The notes beneath the pieces were generated by a model. That model did not search any database. It was not told the origin of the DNA and saw only the letters and a list, made by a program, of their open reading frames with translations. Source: PALSA-1336 sp964592725 (GTDB lineage: Bacteria; Patescibacteriota; Doudnabacteria; UBA920). Taken from it: 49,130 bases of DNA. Position numbers and translations under genes: made by a program. The DNA lies in contig CAZQFQ010000002.1 in assembly GCA_964592725.1 (NCBI GenBank), positions 1 to 49,130 on the forward strand, in the 5' to 3' direction. Below are positions 37,160 to 44,786 of the stretch, piece by piece. Within the stretch, counting starts at the first letter, position 1. Every line of letters starts with the position of its first letter.

Positions 37160-39103
37160 CTAATCCGATTTTCTAACATCAATAACCCTCAATTTTACCC
37201 CTTCCCTTCCGTTCCAATTGTCCGCGATAAGTTCCGCAGCTACGTCTACAGTATCGCCGATTTTTAAACTTTTGGCAAAATCCGGGGCGTTAAACATAAT
37301 TCCGGATATTTCCTGGCCGCCTCCACCACCTACGGCGTCATCCTGAGGGAGTGCATCCGACCGGCTTGTCCGCCGAAGCTTTAGCGAAGGTGGAAGGATC
37401 CCTTTATCCGCAATCTGAGATTCTTCCCCCTCGCTCGGATGCACTCGCTCGGGGTCAGAATGACGCCGGAAAAACGATACAAACTTTATCTGCAAATGCT
37501 GATTTTGCTTGCCGACCATGCGCACCGATGATACTTGGAGGTTAGGAATCAAAAATTTGGGCGTAACATTATCCACCCCAAAAGGTTCTAGCCGAAGCAA
37601 CAATTGACAATTAACGATTGACAATTGACCGGGGGACAACTCCGCTTCCAGCTCCAAAACTTTTTGCGACTTTTCATTATTTATATTTTCCTCGGCGTAT
37701 ACCAGAAGCTTCTGGTAAAAAAGCTCAAATTGATCGGCTTGCAAACTCAATCCCGCGGCTTGCTTGTGGCCGCCGAATTTGGACAAATGTGCGGAAGAAA
37801 ATTTCAACGCCTCCAACATATTAAACTCGCCGGCTGTCCTGGCCGATCCTGTGCACAAGTTTTCCGTCCTCTCCAAAACAATGGTCGGCTTATAAAATTC
37901 CTCGGCCAGTTTTCCCGCCACCAAACCCATTATGCCTTTTGGCCAGCCCTCGCCCACCAACGCCAAAACTTTTCGCTCTTTAAGCAGTAAAACTTTTTCT
38001 TTGGCTTCGCTCAAAACCGAGGCCGTCAGTCCCTGCCGCCGCGCGTTTATAGCTTCCAGATTGCGGGCTTTTTCTTGCGCCTGATGAAGGTCTGTTTCCA
38101 TCAACAAATTCAAAGCAATCCCGGCGTGCTCCAGCCGTCCGGCGGCGTTTAAGCGAGGCGCTATAATAAAGCCAAGTGTATAAGTATCAAGCTTAACGAG
38201 GGTAACCCTCGGAGCCCGAGGGTTACCCTCGTTAATTAACCCGGCTGATTCCATCAAGGCGCGAAGGCCAATCCATTTAGTTTTAGCCAATACCTGCAAG
38301 CCATATTTTACCAATATGCGATTTTCGCCAAGCAGGCTGTGGCAGTCGGCCACGGTGCCAATAGCTACGAGATCCAGGAGCCATTTTTCCCAGCCTTTAA
38401 TTCCCTGCTGCCTGTTGCCTACTGCCTTTCCCCTGCTCAATATTCCGCAAGCCAGCTTAAAAGCCACCCCAACCCCGGTAATTTCCCGGTACGGATAGCC
38501 GTCATCAGAATTTTTAGGATTTATCAGCGCGTAAGCTTTTGGAACTTCGCCGATAATTTCGTGGTGGTCGGTGATAATTAAATCTATTTGATTTGCTTTA
38601 CAAAATTCCGCGGCGTCAACGGAATTCGTCCCGCAGTCAACGGTAATGATTATCTTTGATCCTTCATCCTTTATCTTTTGTAATGCCTCAATATTGACTC
38701 CGTATCCTTCCGAAAAACGATCCGGAATATATGACGCCACTTCAACCCCTAAATATCTAAAAGTCTGCCCCAAAACAGCGTTGGCGGTTATGGCGTCGGC
38801 ATCGTAATCACCGTAAACGCAAATTTTTTCCCGGCTGTCTATTGCCTTCCAAATCCGCTCCACCGCTTTTTCCATATCCTGAAACAAAAACGGGCTGTGC
38901 AAGTTTTCGTATTTCGGCTCCAAAAAATCCTGAATCTGCTCTTTCTCAAGCAGCCCTCTATTATAAAGCAACTGCGCCAGCAATACCTGATCCCCCTCTC
39001 CCTTTGGAAGAGGGTCAGGGTGAGGGTTTGATGATAAAAAACCGATGATCTTTCCCTTAGCCTCCTCCGGCACCCCTGGTTTTAATTTCCAAATTTTTGC
39101 CAT
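37160..39103 (-). CDS. recJ: single-stranded-DNA exonuclease RecJ
   Basis: The protein (647 residues from this start) has DHH-family motifs (CVYGDYDADAITANAVL, ITVDCGTNSVDAAEFC, LIITDHHE) and the DHHA1 part with SAHLSKFGGHKQAAGLS. It degrades single-stranded DNA 5' to 3' in repair. At least four palindromes are translated in it: SSNPHPDPLPKGEGD near the start (38993-39029), NEGNPRAPRVTL (38193-38235), QLSIVNCQLLL (37601-37627) and a 43-residue insert (37336-37465). GKAVGNRQQG (around 38401-38437) is repeat-like too. The start at 39103 is used because TAAAAT lies seven bases upstream. Confidence 0.93.
   Translation of the reverse strand: MAKIWKLKPGVPEEAKGKIIGFLSSNPHPDPLPKGEGDQVLLAQLLYNRGLLEKEQIQDFLEPKYENLHSPFLFQDMEKAVERIWKAIDSREKICVYGDYDADAITANAVLGQTFRYLGVEVASYIPDRFSEGYGVNIEALQKIKDEGSKIIITVDCGTNSVDAAEFCKANQIDLIITDHHEIIGEVPKAYALINPKNSDDGYPYREITGVGVAFKLACGILSRGKAVGNRQQGIKGWEKWLLDLVAIGTVADCHSLLGENRILVKYGLQVLAKTKWIGLRALMESAGLINEGNPRAPRVTLVKLDTYTLGFIIAPRLNAAGRLEHAGIALNLLMETDLHQAQEKARNLEAINARRQGLTASVLSEAKEKVLLLKERKVLALVGEGWPKGIMGLVAGKLAEEFYKPTIVLERTENLCTGSARTAGEFNMLEALKFSSAHLSKFGGHKQAAGLSLQADQFELFYQKLLVYAEENINNEKSQKVLELEAELSPGQLSIVNCQLLLRLEPFGVDNVTPKFLIPNLQVSSVRMVGKQNQHLQIKFVSFFRRHSDPERVHPSEGEESQIADKGILPPSLKLRRTSRSDALPQDDAVGGGGGQEISGIMFNAPDFAKSLKIGDTVDVAAELIADNWNGREGVKLRVIDVRKSD
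37336..37465. repeat. 130-bp palindrome inside recJ
   Basis: Arms cgtcatcctgagggagtgca and tgcactcgctcggggtcaga (ending tgacg) border a unit that also contains a ggcttgtccgccgaagcttt core. It is translated as about 43 residues (RHSDPERVHPSEGEESQIAD...) in the oligonucleotide-binding region of RecJ. Confidence 0.9.
37601..37627. repeat. CAATTGAC repeat inside recJ
   Basis: The words caattgac, aattaac and gattgacaattg form a short partial palindrome translated as QLSIVNCQLL. Related acgattaacgattaacaat words are found in the spacer near 11126. Confidence 0.7.
38193..38235. repeat. perfect 20-bp-arm palindrome inside recJ
   Basis: ttaacgagggtaaccctcgg and ccgagggttaccctcgttaa pair perfectly around agc. 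It is translated as INEGNPRAPRVTLV. Confidence 0.95.
38993..39029. repeat. palindromic element at the 5' end of recJ
   Basis: ccctctccctttggaagaggg followed by tcagggtgaggg is the same unit as in rnhA and rsmH, translated as NPHPDPLPKGEGD near residue 28. Confidence 0.85.
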
Positions 39104-39178
39104 ATACTCTATTTTATCAGTTAAAGTCAATAAAGTGTAGTCTATCAAATATCGCTTTTACGGCCAAAATAAAAAAAA

Positions 39179-39219
39179 TCCTTTTGCATTAACGTACTAG
39201 TACACTAATGCAAAAGGAA
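39179..39219 (-). terminator. terminator after gpmI
   Basis: ccttttgcatta and taatgcaaaagg form a long hairpin around an acgtactagtac-rich centre; on the minus strand eight T follow. It lies directly after the gpmI stop. Confidence 0.85.
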
Positions 39220-39225
39220 TGATAT

Positions 39226-40848
39226 TCATCTTCTCCTGGGCACCTCGTCCATTTCAGTAAAAAGACTGACGCCCGTCATTTCCACTGGCTTGGGCAAACC
39301 AAGAAGTTCTAAAATTGTCGGCGCCACGTCGGAAATCGCGCCGGCGGGGACAAAAGTGGATAAAAATTCGTAATTTATACCAACGGTTTTGGAAAATTTA
39401 AATTCATTGGCTATGAGCAAAAACGGCACGGGATTGGTGGTGTGGTCTTTGTCTATGTCGCCGGTTTTGGGATTTATCATCTGCTCGCAATTGCCGTGGT
39501 CGGCCGTAATTATCAGCGCGGCGTCGGCCATGAGGCACGCGTCCATAACTTTTTTTAAACACCGGTCCAAAAATTCCACGGCCTTTATGCCGGCAGTCAA
39601 ACTGCCGGTGTGTCCCACCATATCGGCGTTGGCAAAGTTGGCCGCAAAAAAATTGGTTTCCGTGGAAATTATTTTTTTTGTCAGAATATCCGTCAGTTTT
39701 TCCGCTGACATTTCCGGATGGTCAGCATAATTACGGCTGTTGTTTTCGGGACTGCTGATAATTTCCTGCTCCTCGCCCGGAAACTTTTCCGTCCGTCCGC
39801 AGTTAAAAAATGCCGTCACATGAGCGTATTTTTCGCTCTCGGCAATATGAAATTGGCTTAAATGACTTTGGGATATTACTTCGGCCAGATTATTTTTTAA
39901 ACTTATATGATCAAAGGCGACTTTCACGGGCAACTCCGGCGCGTATTCGGTCATAGTGGCAAAATACAAATTCTGCAGAGGTTTTTGCGGCCTAAATTCG
40001 GCCGGCAACGCATCCGGCTGAACAAAAGCCCGTGTAAGCTGGAGCGCGCGGTCGGAACGAAAATTTATAAAAATCACGGCGTCGTTATCGGAAATTTTGC
40101 CAACCGGCAAACCGCCTTCGTCAACAATAACCGTGGGCTTTATCATTTCGTCAAAAATTTGGGATTGATAACTTTTTTTTACCGCCTCTTCGGCCGAATG
40201 CGCGGTATCGCCCTTGCCGTAAACCAGCGCCTGATAAGTCATCAGCGTTTGCCCAAAATGGCCGCCTCTGTCCATTGAATAAAACCTGCCGGTGACTGTG
40301 GCCACTTTGCCAACGCCGGCTAATGAGATTCTTTCATTAAGCGTTTTTAAAGTTTCCGGCGCGATTTTCTGGTCAGTGTCCCGGCCGTCGGTAAACATAT
40401 GGATGTACACTTTTTTTTGCCCGTTGTTCGCGGCCATAGAAAGCAGGGCATACAGATGCTCATCAAAACTGTGTACGCCGCCCGGGCTGACAAGCCCCAT
40501 TAAATGCAAAGCCGAATGATTGTTTTTGGCGTGGTTTATGGCTTCCAAAAAAATCGGATTTTTAAAAAACTCCCCGCTTTGGATGGCGGCGGTTATGCGC
40601 GGCAAATCCTGGCCCACAATCCGTCCGGCTCCCAAATTTAAATGGCCTACTTCGCTGTTGCCCATTTCGCCCCAGGGCAAACCGACCAAAGGGCCGCTCG
40701 CCTGCAAAGTCAAAGAAGGAAAATTGCTGACAATAAAATTCAGGTTCGGAGTTTTGGCCCGCGAGATAGCATTACCAAAACCCTCCGGCGCTACGCCGAA
40801 GCCGTCTAAAATTATAAGTGTGACTTTTTTGTAAATTTTGTGTTTCAT
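39226..40848 (-). CDS. gpmI: 2,3-bisphosphoglycerate-independent phosphoglycerate mutase
   Basis: This 540-residue enzyme has LIILDGFGVAPEG (first metal ligand), GNSEVGHLNLGAG with catalytic Ser65, FTDGRDTD, and the C-terminal metal sites ANADMVGHTG and ITADHGNCEQM. It interconverts 3- and 2-phosphoglycerate, using two manganese ions. It lies downstream of eno on the same strand, separated by a palindrome, so two successive glycolytic steps are adjacent. Confidence 0.97.
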   Translation of the reverse strand: MKHKIYKKVTLIILDGFGVAPEGFGNAISRAKTPNLNFIVSNFPSLTLQASGPLVGLPWGEMGNSEVGHLNLGAGRIVGQDLPRITAAIQSGEFFKNPIFLEAINHAKNNHSALHLMGLVSPGGVHSFDEHLYALLSMAANNGQKKVYIHMFTDGRDTDQKIAPETLKTLNERISLAGVGKVATVTGRFYSMDRGGHFGQTLMTYQALVYGKGDTAHSAEEAVKKSYQSQIFDEMIKPTVIVDEGGLPVGKISDNDAVIFINFRSDRALQLTRAFVQPDALPAEFRPQKPLQNLYFATMTEYAPELPVKVAFDHISLKNNLAEVISQSHLSQFHIAESEKYAHVTAFFNCGRTEKFPGEEQEIISSPENNSRNYADHPEMSAEKLTDILTKKIISTETNFFAANFANADMVGHTGSLTAGIKAVEFLDRCLKKVMDACLMADAALIITADHGNCEQMINPKTGDIDKDHTTNPVPFLLIANEFKFSKTVGINYEFLSTFVPAGAISDVAPTILELLGLPKPVEMTGVSLFTEMDEVPRRR

Positions 40849-40852
40849 AAAT

Positions 40853-40955
40853 ATGATACCAATATACTAAATATACGAATGATACCAATAATACTAATCT
40901 TGAGTAATCCGTATTATTAGTATCATCAGTATTTAAATTCGTATATTAGTATCAT
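40853..40955. repeat. GATACCAATA-word palindrome between eno and gpmI
   Basis: Arms atgataccaatatactaaat and gtatattagtatcat face each other over about 100 bp, with actaat/attagt words inside. It reaches into the eno stop codon. Confidence 0.8.
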
Positions 40956-42235
40956 ATAATTGCTTCTATCTCCAGCAACCGATTATATTTCGCCAACCGT
41001 TCCCCGCGACAAGGCGCGCCGGCTTTTATGTATTCCGCGTTCACAGCCACGGCCAGGTCGGCGATAAAATCATCTGATGTCTCCCCGCTTCTGTGCGAAA
41101 TGACGATTTTATATTTATTTTTTTGCGAAAGTCTAACGGCCGCCAAAGTTTCCGTTAGCGTGCCGATTTGGTTTAGTTTGATTAAAACCGCGTTGGCGAT
41201 TTTTTGGGTGATGCCCATTTGGATTCGTTGCGGATTGGTCACAAACAAATCGTCGCCGATGAGCAAAGTTTTATCGCCCAAATTTTGAGTTAAAAATTTC
41301 CAGCCCAACAAATCGTCCTGCGCGCAACCGTCTTCTATTGCCATAAGCGGATATTTGGCCAGCCATTTTTTGTAGACTTGATAAATGTTGGCCGACGTGG
41401 CGGACATTTTGCCGGCCTTGAATTCGTAAATGCCTTTTTTCTCGTTAAAAAACTCGCTGGATGCCGCGTCCAGTCCCAAAGCAAAATCCCTCCCTAGTTT
41501 ATATTTTGCCGATTTTATTGCGGCCTCAAGTTGTTTAAACGCGTCTTCATTGGAAGAAAGTTTTGGCGCGAACCCGCCCTCATCGCCTACCGAAGTTGCG
41601 AGCCCCTTAGCCGCGAGTTGCGATTTTAACGCGTGATACACTTCCGCGCCCATTCTTAGCTTATTGGCAAAATTTCCCCTAAGCGGAACAAGGAAAAACT
41701 CCTGCACATCCAAACCGCTGTCCGCGTGCACCCCGCCGTTTATAACATTAAAAAACGGGGTCGGTATTTTATACGCTTCCCTCCCCCTCTGGGGGAGGGT
41801 CAGGGAGAGGGTTTCATCGTCTGGCAAATACATCCCCCTCAAATACTCAAAAAGCTCCCTTTTTTGGCATTTTGCGGCCAGCCTGGCCGAAGCGAGCGAA
41901 ACCGATAAAATGGCGTTCGCGCCAAGTTTGGCCTTATTGTCCGTGCCGTCCAGCTCTATCATCATTTCGTCAATTTTTTGCTGATCCCCGCAAGATATCC
42001 CCTTAACAGCCTTAAATATCTTTTCTTCCACATTCCGGCAAGCCTTAAGCACGCCCTTACCGCCATACCGCTTTTTATCCCCATCCCGGAGCTCCAAAGC
42101 CTCATGCACCCCGGTAGAAGCCCCGCTGGGCACGCTGGCCTTAGCGCTAATATCTCCCGCCCAAACCGTGGTCTCCACCGTCGGATTTCCCCTACTATCC
42201 AACACCTCCAAAGCCCTAATTTTTGTTATCTTCAT
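40952..42235 (-). CDS. eno: enolase
   Basis: This 427-residue enzyme has ALEVLDSRGNPTVE, PSGASTGVHEALELRD, VGDEGGFAPKLSSNEDA, LGLDAASSEF, AIEDGCAQDD, LIGDDLFVTN and the C-terminal ISHRSGETSDDFIADLAVA. It makes phosphoenolpyruvate from 2-phosphoglycerate. Between YLRGMYLPDD and KIPTPFFNVINGGVHAD it carries ETLSLTLPQRGREAY, translated from a palindrome at 41779-41813, replacing a short surface loop of the normal enzyme. No tpi or pyk gene is in the window. Confidence 0.97.
   Translation of the reverse strand: MKITKIRALEVLDSRGNPTVETTVWAGDISAKASVPSGASTGVHEALELRDGDKKRYGGKGVLKACRNVEEKIFKAVKGISCGDQQKIDEMMIELDGTDNKAKLGANAILSVSLASARLAAKCQKRELFEYLRGMYLPDDETLSLTLPQRGREAYKIPTPFFNVINGGVHADSGLDVQEFFLVPLRGNFANKLRMGAEVYHALKSQLAAKGLATSVGDEGGFAPKLSSNEDAFKQLEAAIKSAKYKLGRDFALGLDAASSEFFNEKKGIYEFKAGKMSATSANIYQVYKKWLAKYPLMAIEDGCAQDDLLGWKFLTQNLGDKTLLIGDDLFVTNPQRIQMGITQKIANAVLIKLNQIGTLTETLAAVRLSQKNKYKIVISHRSGETSDDFIADLAVAVNAEYIKAGAPCRGERLAKYNRLLEIEAII
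41779..41813. repeat. palindromic element inside eno
   Basis: ccctcccc and gggggaggg pair around ctct, followed by tcagggagaggg. It is the rsmH/rnhA-type unit, translated as LSLTLPQRGRE. Confidence 0.88.
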
Positions 42236-42281
42236 TGGTTTTGATGTCTTAATTGCGTTTTAATACCCATATTATAGCACA

Positions 42282-42304
42282 AAAACGCCTGCAAAGCGTT
42301 TATT
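42282..42304 (-). terminator. terminator after the lycopene-cyclase-like cluster
   Basis: aaacgc and gcgttt pair around a seven-base loop, with T-rich sequence following on the minus strand. It lies about 30 bases after the stop at 42336. Confidence 0.65.
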
Positions 42305-42335
42305 TTTAAATTTAATGAACTGATAATATATGTGG

Positions 42336-42656
42336 CTAACCTTGTTTATTTTTTTCACTTCTAATTCCCGCAAGCAAAGCTACCGCCACCACCAAACAAA
42401 CCAGTATAGAAAAAATCAATTCTTCCAAGTTGCTCTTACCAATATAAATCCCCAAGGTTTTGCTTCTATCAAAATTCCAAGCGTTCCAAAACGTAGCTAT
42501 GGGGTCTACGATAAAAAACAAAACAACTCCCGCAAAAGTCGAAAACCAAATAAATTTTTTATTTTCTGAAATTAATTTTTTGTACTTCAAAAATGCAAAA
42601 ATTAATACCGGGGCAAAAAAGACGAAATCCAAAAATAAATAGCTAAATTTAATCAT
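42336..42656 (-). CDS. lycopene-cyclase-domain-like membrane protein
   Basis: This 106-residue protein has three membrane helices. The segment FFIVDPIATFWNAWNFDRSK, then TLGIYIGKSNLEELIFSILV matches the lycopene cyclase (CrtYc/CrtYd-type) domain: Asp after a helix, W-x-F, TLG and a Glu-Glu pair at the start of the next helix. In that family two small subunits form one carotenoid cyclase. The start overlaps the previous gene by eight bases. The role is uncertain because no carotenoid genes are in the window. Confidence 0.65.
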   Translation of the reverse strand: MIKFSYLFLDFVFFAPVLIFAFLKYKKLISENKKFIWFSTFAGVVLFFIVDPIATFWNAWNFDRSKTLGIYIGKSNLEELIFSILVCLVVAVALLAGIRSEKNKQG

Positions 42657-42966
42657 ACATTTTTTTATAACACAGCAATAAGATAACGCACAACTCTTGG
42701 GGAACCAGCAATAAAAATATGTATTCCTCCAAGGGAAGCCCCAGGAAAAAAGAACCTATTGTATTGTCATAGTACCAAACATGCAAGGCCGTGCTGGCAA
42801 CTAAATTAAATATCAGACCCCAAATAAATGACAAGGTCGCAATTTCTAAAATAATTTTTTTAAATTTTATCAAATAACGCCACCACAGCGCCCACAAAAT
42901 GATAGAGGGAGTAATCACAAAAATAAGATGCCAGCGTAAATAAGGCAAGCCGTTCCAAATGTTCAT
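42649..42966 (-). CDS. lycopene-cyclase-domain-like membrane protein
   Basis: This protein (105 residues from this start) has three membrane helices and the segment ALHVWYYDNTIGSFFLGLPLEEYIFLLLVP, abbreviated here as W-Y-Y-D ... LG-LPLEE, typical of lycopene cyclase domains. The ATG at 42966 overlaps the stop of the gene before it as ATGA; an open frame 17 codons longer exists but overlaps that gene. It pairs naturally with 42336-42656. Confidence 0.65.
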   Translation of the reverse strand: MNIWNGLPYLRWHLIFVITPSIILWALWWRYLIKFKKIILEIATLSFIWGLIFNLVASTALHVWYYDNTIGSFFLGLPLEEYIFLLLVPQELCVILLLCYKKMYD

Positions 42967-43361
42967 AGATGAACCCATTGGCCTATTAAATAAAAGAGCA
43001 CCCCTGCTCCGCCCCAAAATGGAATGCTAAAATAGCTGGTGTAATCGCCAAGCTTGGCGTAACTATAGCTATAAATCTTATGCCTAAAAACTGAAGCGGC
43101 AAACCATCCCAGTAAATATTCAGCGCCGGTTCCAACCAGTGCAGAATAAAGAAACAGACCCAAATAATCGGTGCTGGATTTTATAATTAAAGCCAACAAA
43201 CCCCAGATTGGAATCGAAATAAAACTAATCTGTTCAGCTCCGACAAATCGGTTATGCAAGCGAACCGGTTTTTGAAAAAATTTATTTACCACACGATAAA
43301 AAATAAACTCTAAAACAAATCCTGTCAGTATCACGCCAAGAAAAAGTTTAAAATCGCTCAT
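42963..43361 (-). CDS. small membrane protein of the cyclase-like cluster
   Basis: This 132-residue protein has four membrane helices, with GTGAEYLLGWFAASVF and LGDYTSYFSIPFWGGAGVLF near the end. It is clearly similar to the broken gene at 43380-43758 (FLEATIGYTYL...TTSYLSAPFWAFAGLG), so the two are paralogues. I recognise no named family. It is placed between the lycopene-cyclase-like genes in one transcript. Confidence 0.65.
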   Translation of the reverse strand: MSDFKLFLGVILTGFVLEFIFYRVVNKFFQKPVRLHNRFVGAEQISFISIPIWGLLALIIKSSTDYLGLFLYSALVGTGAEYLLGWFAASVFRHKIYSYSYAKLGDYTSYFSIPFWGGAGVLFYLIGQWVHL

Positions 43362-43379
43362 ATTTTTATTTCAAAGCTT

Positions 43380-43758
43380 CTAATACTTCGCCCAAATCTT
43401 GATTAATTCATTTAAAGCCCAAGTACCTAAACCGGCAAATGCCCAAAATGGAGCCGAAAGATAGGAAGTTGTGCGGTTGAGTATCCCGTATCTCTCATAA
43501 ATCCACAAATGCTTGCCGGTTATGTTCAAATAAGTGTAGCCAATTGTCGCTTCCAAAAATGGCCCTAAAATCAACCACGCTAAAAAAACTAATATCACTA
43601 CCCCCCCCCTCATACAAATATAAAAAATAGGAGCTGATTAAAGGGATAATAAAAATCAAAAGAAACTCTGTAAAAAATAACTTCTTTTTTATACCCAGAT
43701 AATACGAGGTTAACAGCAAACCGGCCGGGACAGATAAAATATAAATTACGTAAACCAT
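43380..43758 (-). pseudogene. membrane protein split by a one-base frameshift at a G9 tract
   Basis: Two overlapping frames, MVYVIYILSVPAGLLLTSYY... (43495-43758) and MRGGVVILVFLAWLILGPFL... (43380-43613), join into one protein if the nine-base C run at 43601-43609 (G9 on the coding strand) had eight bases: the junction becomes YLYEGGVVILVF. The repaired product has 125 residues and matches its 132-residue neighbour. This may be a sequencing error, a phase-variable switch or a true mutation. Confidence 0.75.
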
Positions 43759-43763
43759 AATTA

Positions 43764-44060
43764 TTAGTTTAATTTTTTATTGACAATTTTATACAACACA
43801 ATCACAAAATAAGGCACGACTATCATAAACAAATTTTCTTCAATTGGCACGTTAAAAACACGAATACCGATAGTTCCGGTTCCGGGAAAGCTCCATATGC
43901 CTTTCGATACAGCATAAAAATCCATTGGCATCGTCAAGATCCATACTAAAAGAAAAAAAACGATTCCTTCTTTAAAGGAGTTAAATAAACGAATTTTAAA
44001 AGCTAACTGCAGTAACAAACCCATCAAAAAACAAATTGATAATAGAGTAAAGTATATCAT
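43764..44060 (-). CDS. lycopene-cyclase-domain-like membrane protein
   Basis: This 98-residue protein has three membrane helices and WSFPGTGTIGIRVFNVPIEE followed by NLFMIVVPY, a good match to the lycopene cyclase domain (W-x-F-P ... G-I-x-x-x-x-x-P-I-E-E). It is the first gene of five small membrane genes read in one direction (44060 down to 42336), each overlapping or within 20 bases of the next. Confidence 0.68.
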   Translation of the reverse strand: MIYFTLLSICFLMGLLLQLAFKIRLFNSFKEGIVFFLLVWILTMPMDFYAVSKGIWSFPGTGTIGIRVFNVPIEENLFMIVVPYFVIVLYKIVNKKLN

Positions 44061-44109
44061 ATTTTTATTTCAAAGCCTCAATCCCCGGCAGTTTTTTGCC
44101 GATGATTGC

Positions 44110-44502
44110 TTATTCAAGATCCACCAGGCCCAGGCTGATTTCCAGGGCTGTGTTTAGTTTTTGGAATTCGGAGCCAGAAATCCTGCCCAGATGTTTTATT
44201 AACCTGCTTTTGTCTATGGTACGCAACTGATTAAGCAAAATTTTAGATTCAACTTCAAGCCCTCTTAAGCCGCCGCCGGAAAGTAAAACTTCAGTCGGAT
44301 ACAAATCTTCCGTATTTTTGGAGGTTATGGCGGCCACTATGGTAACCGGGCTGTAACGGTTGGCAATATTGTTTTGCAATATCAAGGCCGGCCTGGTCTT
44401 TTTTATTTCCGCGCCGATTGTCGGGTCAAAATTCACCAAATAGATTTCTCCCCGTTTGGGAAAAATTATTTCTTGTTTTTTTGTTTTTTTTCTTTTTGCC
44501 AT
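44110..44502 (-). CDS. MazF/PemK-family endoribonuclease toxin
   Basis: This protein (130 residues from this start) has the MazF fold: PKRGEIYLVNFDPTIGAEIK, then KTRPALILQNNIAN, VTIVAAITSK and QLRTIDKSRLIKHLG. It probably cuts mRNA at short sequences. A longer frame starts at 44526 (MVSFRGRYMAK); the ATG at 44502 (MAKRKKTKKQ) is as likely. The gene overlaps the end of a ribbon-helix-helix antitoxin gene, the normal order of such pairs. Confidence 0.88.
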   Translation of the reverse strand: MAKRKKTKKQEIIFPKRGEIYLVNFDPTIGAEIKKTRPALILQNNIANRYSPVTIVAAITSKNTEDLYPTEVLLSGGGLRGLEVESKILLNQLRTIDKSRLIKHLGRISGSEFQKLNTALEISLGLVDLE

Positions 44503-44726
44503 ATATCTTCCTCTAAAGGAAACCACTGCCGGGCCAAATCCAAATCACGCCCAGCGTTGGCTAAGGAGCCTTGTTTTAACTTCTGCCTTAAGCCGGCTTT
44601 CTGTTGGGATTGAAAATAATAATTTATGGCGGAAACTATAAAATTACTCCGCTCCCCGGGTCTTGCCGCATGGTCTAAGGTCTTTATGGTTTCCTCCGGA
44701 AGCATAATGTTTATTCTTTTGTGCAT
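44466..44726 (-). CDS. ribbon-helix-helix antitoxin
   Basis: This 86-residue protein begins with the ribbon-helix-helix fold (KRINIMLPEETIKTLDHA, then RPGERSNFIVSAINYYF) and ends in a flexible acidic-basic tail (FPLEEDIWQKEKKQKNKK) that would bind the toxin. It should repress its own promoter, where a palindrome lies between -35 and -10. It overlaps the toxin gene by 37 bases. Confidence 0.88.
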   Translation of the reverse strand: MHKRINIMLPEETIKTLDHAARPGERSNFIVSAINYYFQSQQKAGLRQKLKQGSLANAGRDLDLARQWFPLEEDIWQKEKKQKNKK

Positions 44727-44752
44727 ATTATTGGAAATTAACTCTTTATGTC

Positions 44753-44781
44753 ATTATACACACCTTTTGTGTGTATGTCAA
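44753..44781 (-). promoter_or_regulatory. toxin-antitoxin promoter with operator in the spacer
   Basis: Minus strand: -35 TTGACA (44776-44781), exactly 17 bases, -10 TATAAT (44753-44758). The spacer holds an 8-bp inverted repeat atacacac/gtgtgtat (44756-44763/44769-44776). This is the only fully consensus promoter I found in the window, and its operator placement fits repression by the antitoxin. Confidence 0.88.
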
Positions 44782-44786
44782 ATGAG

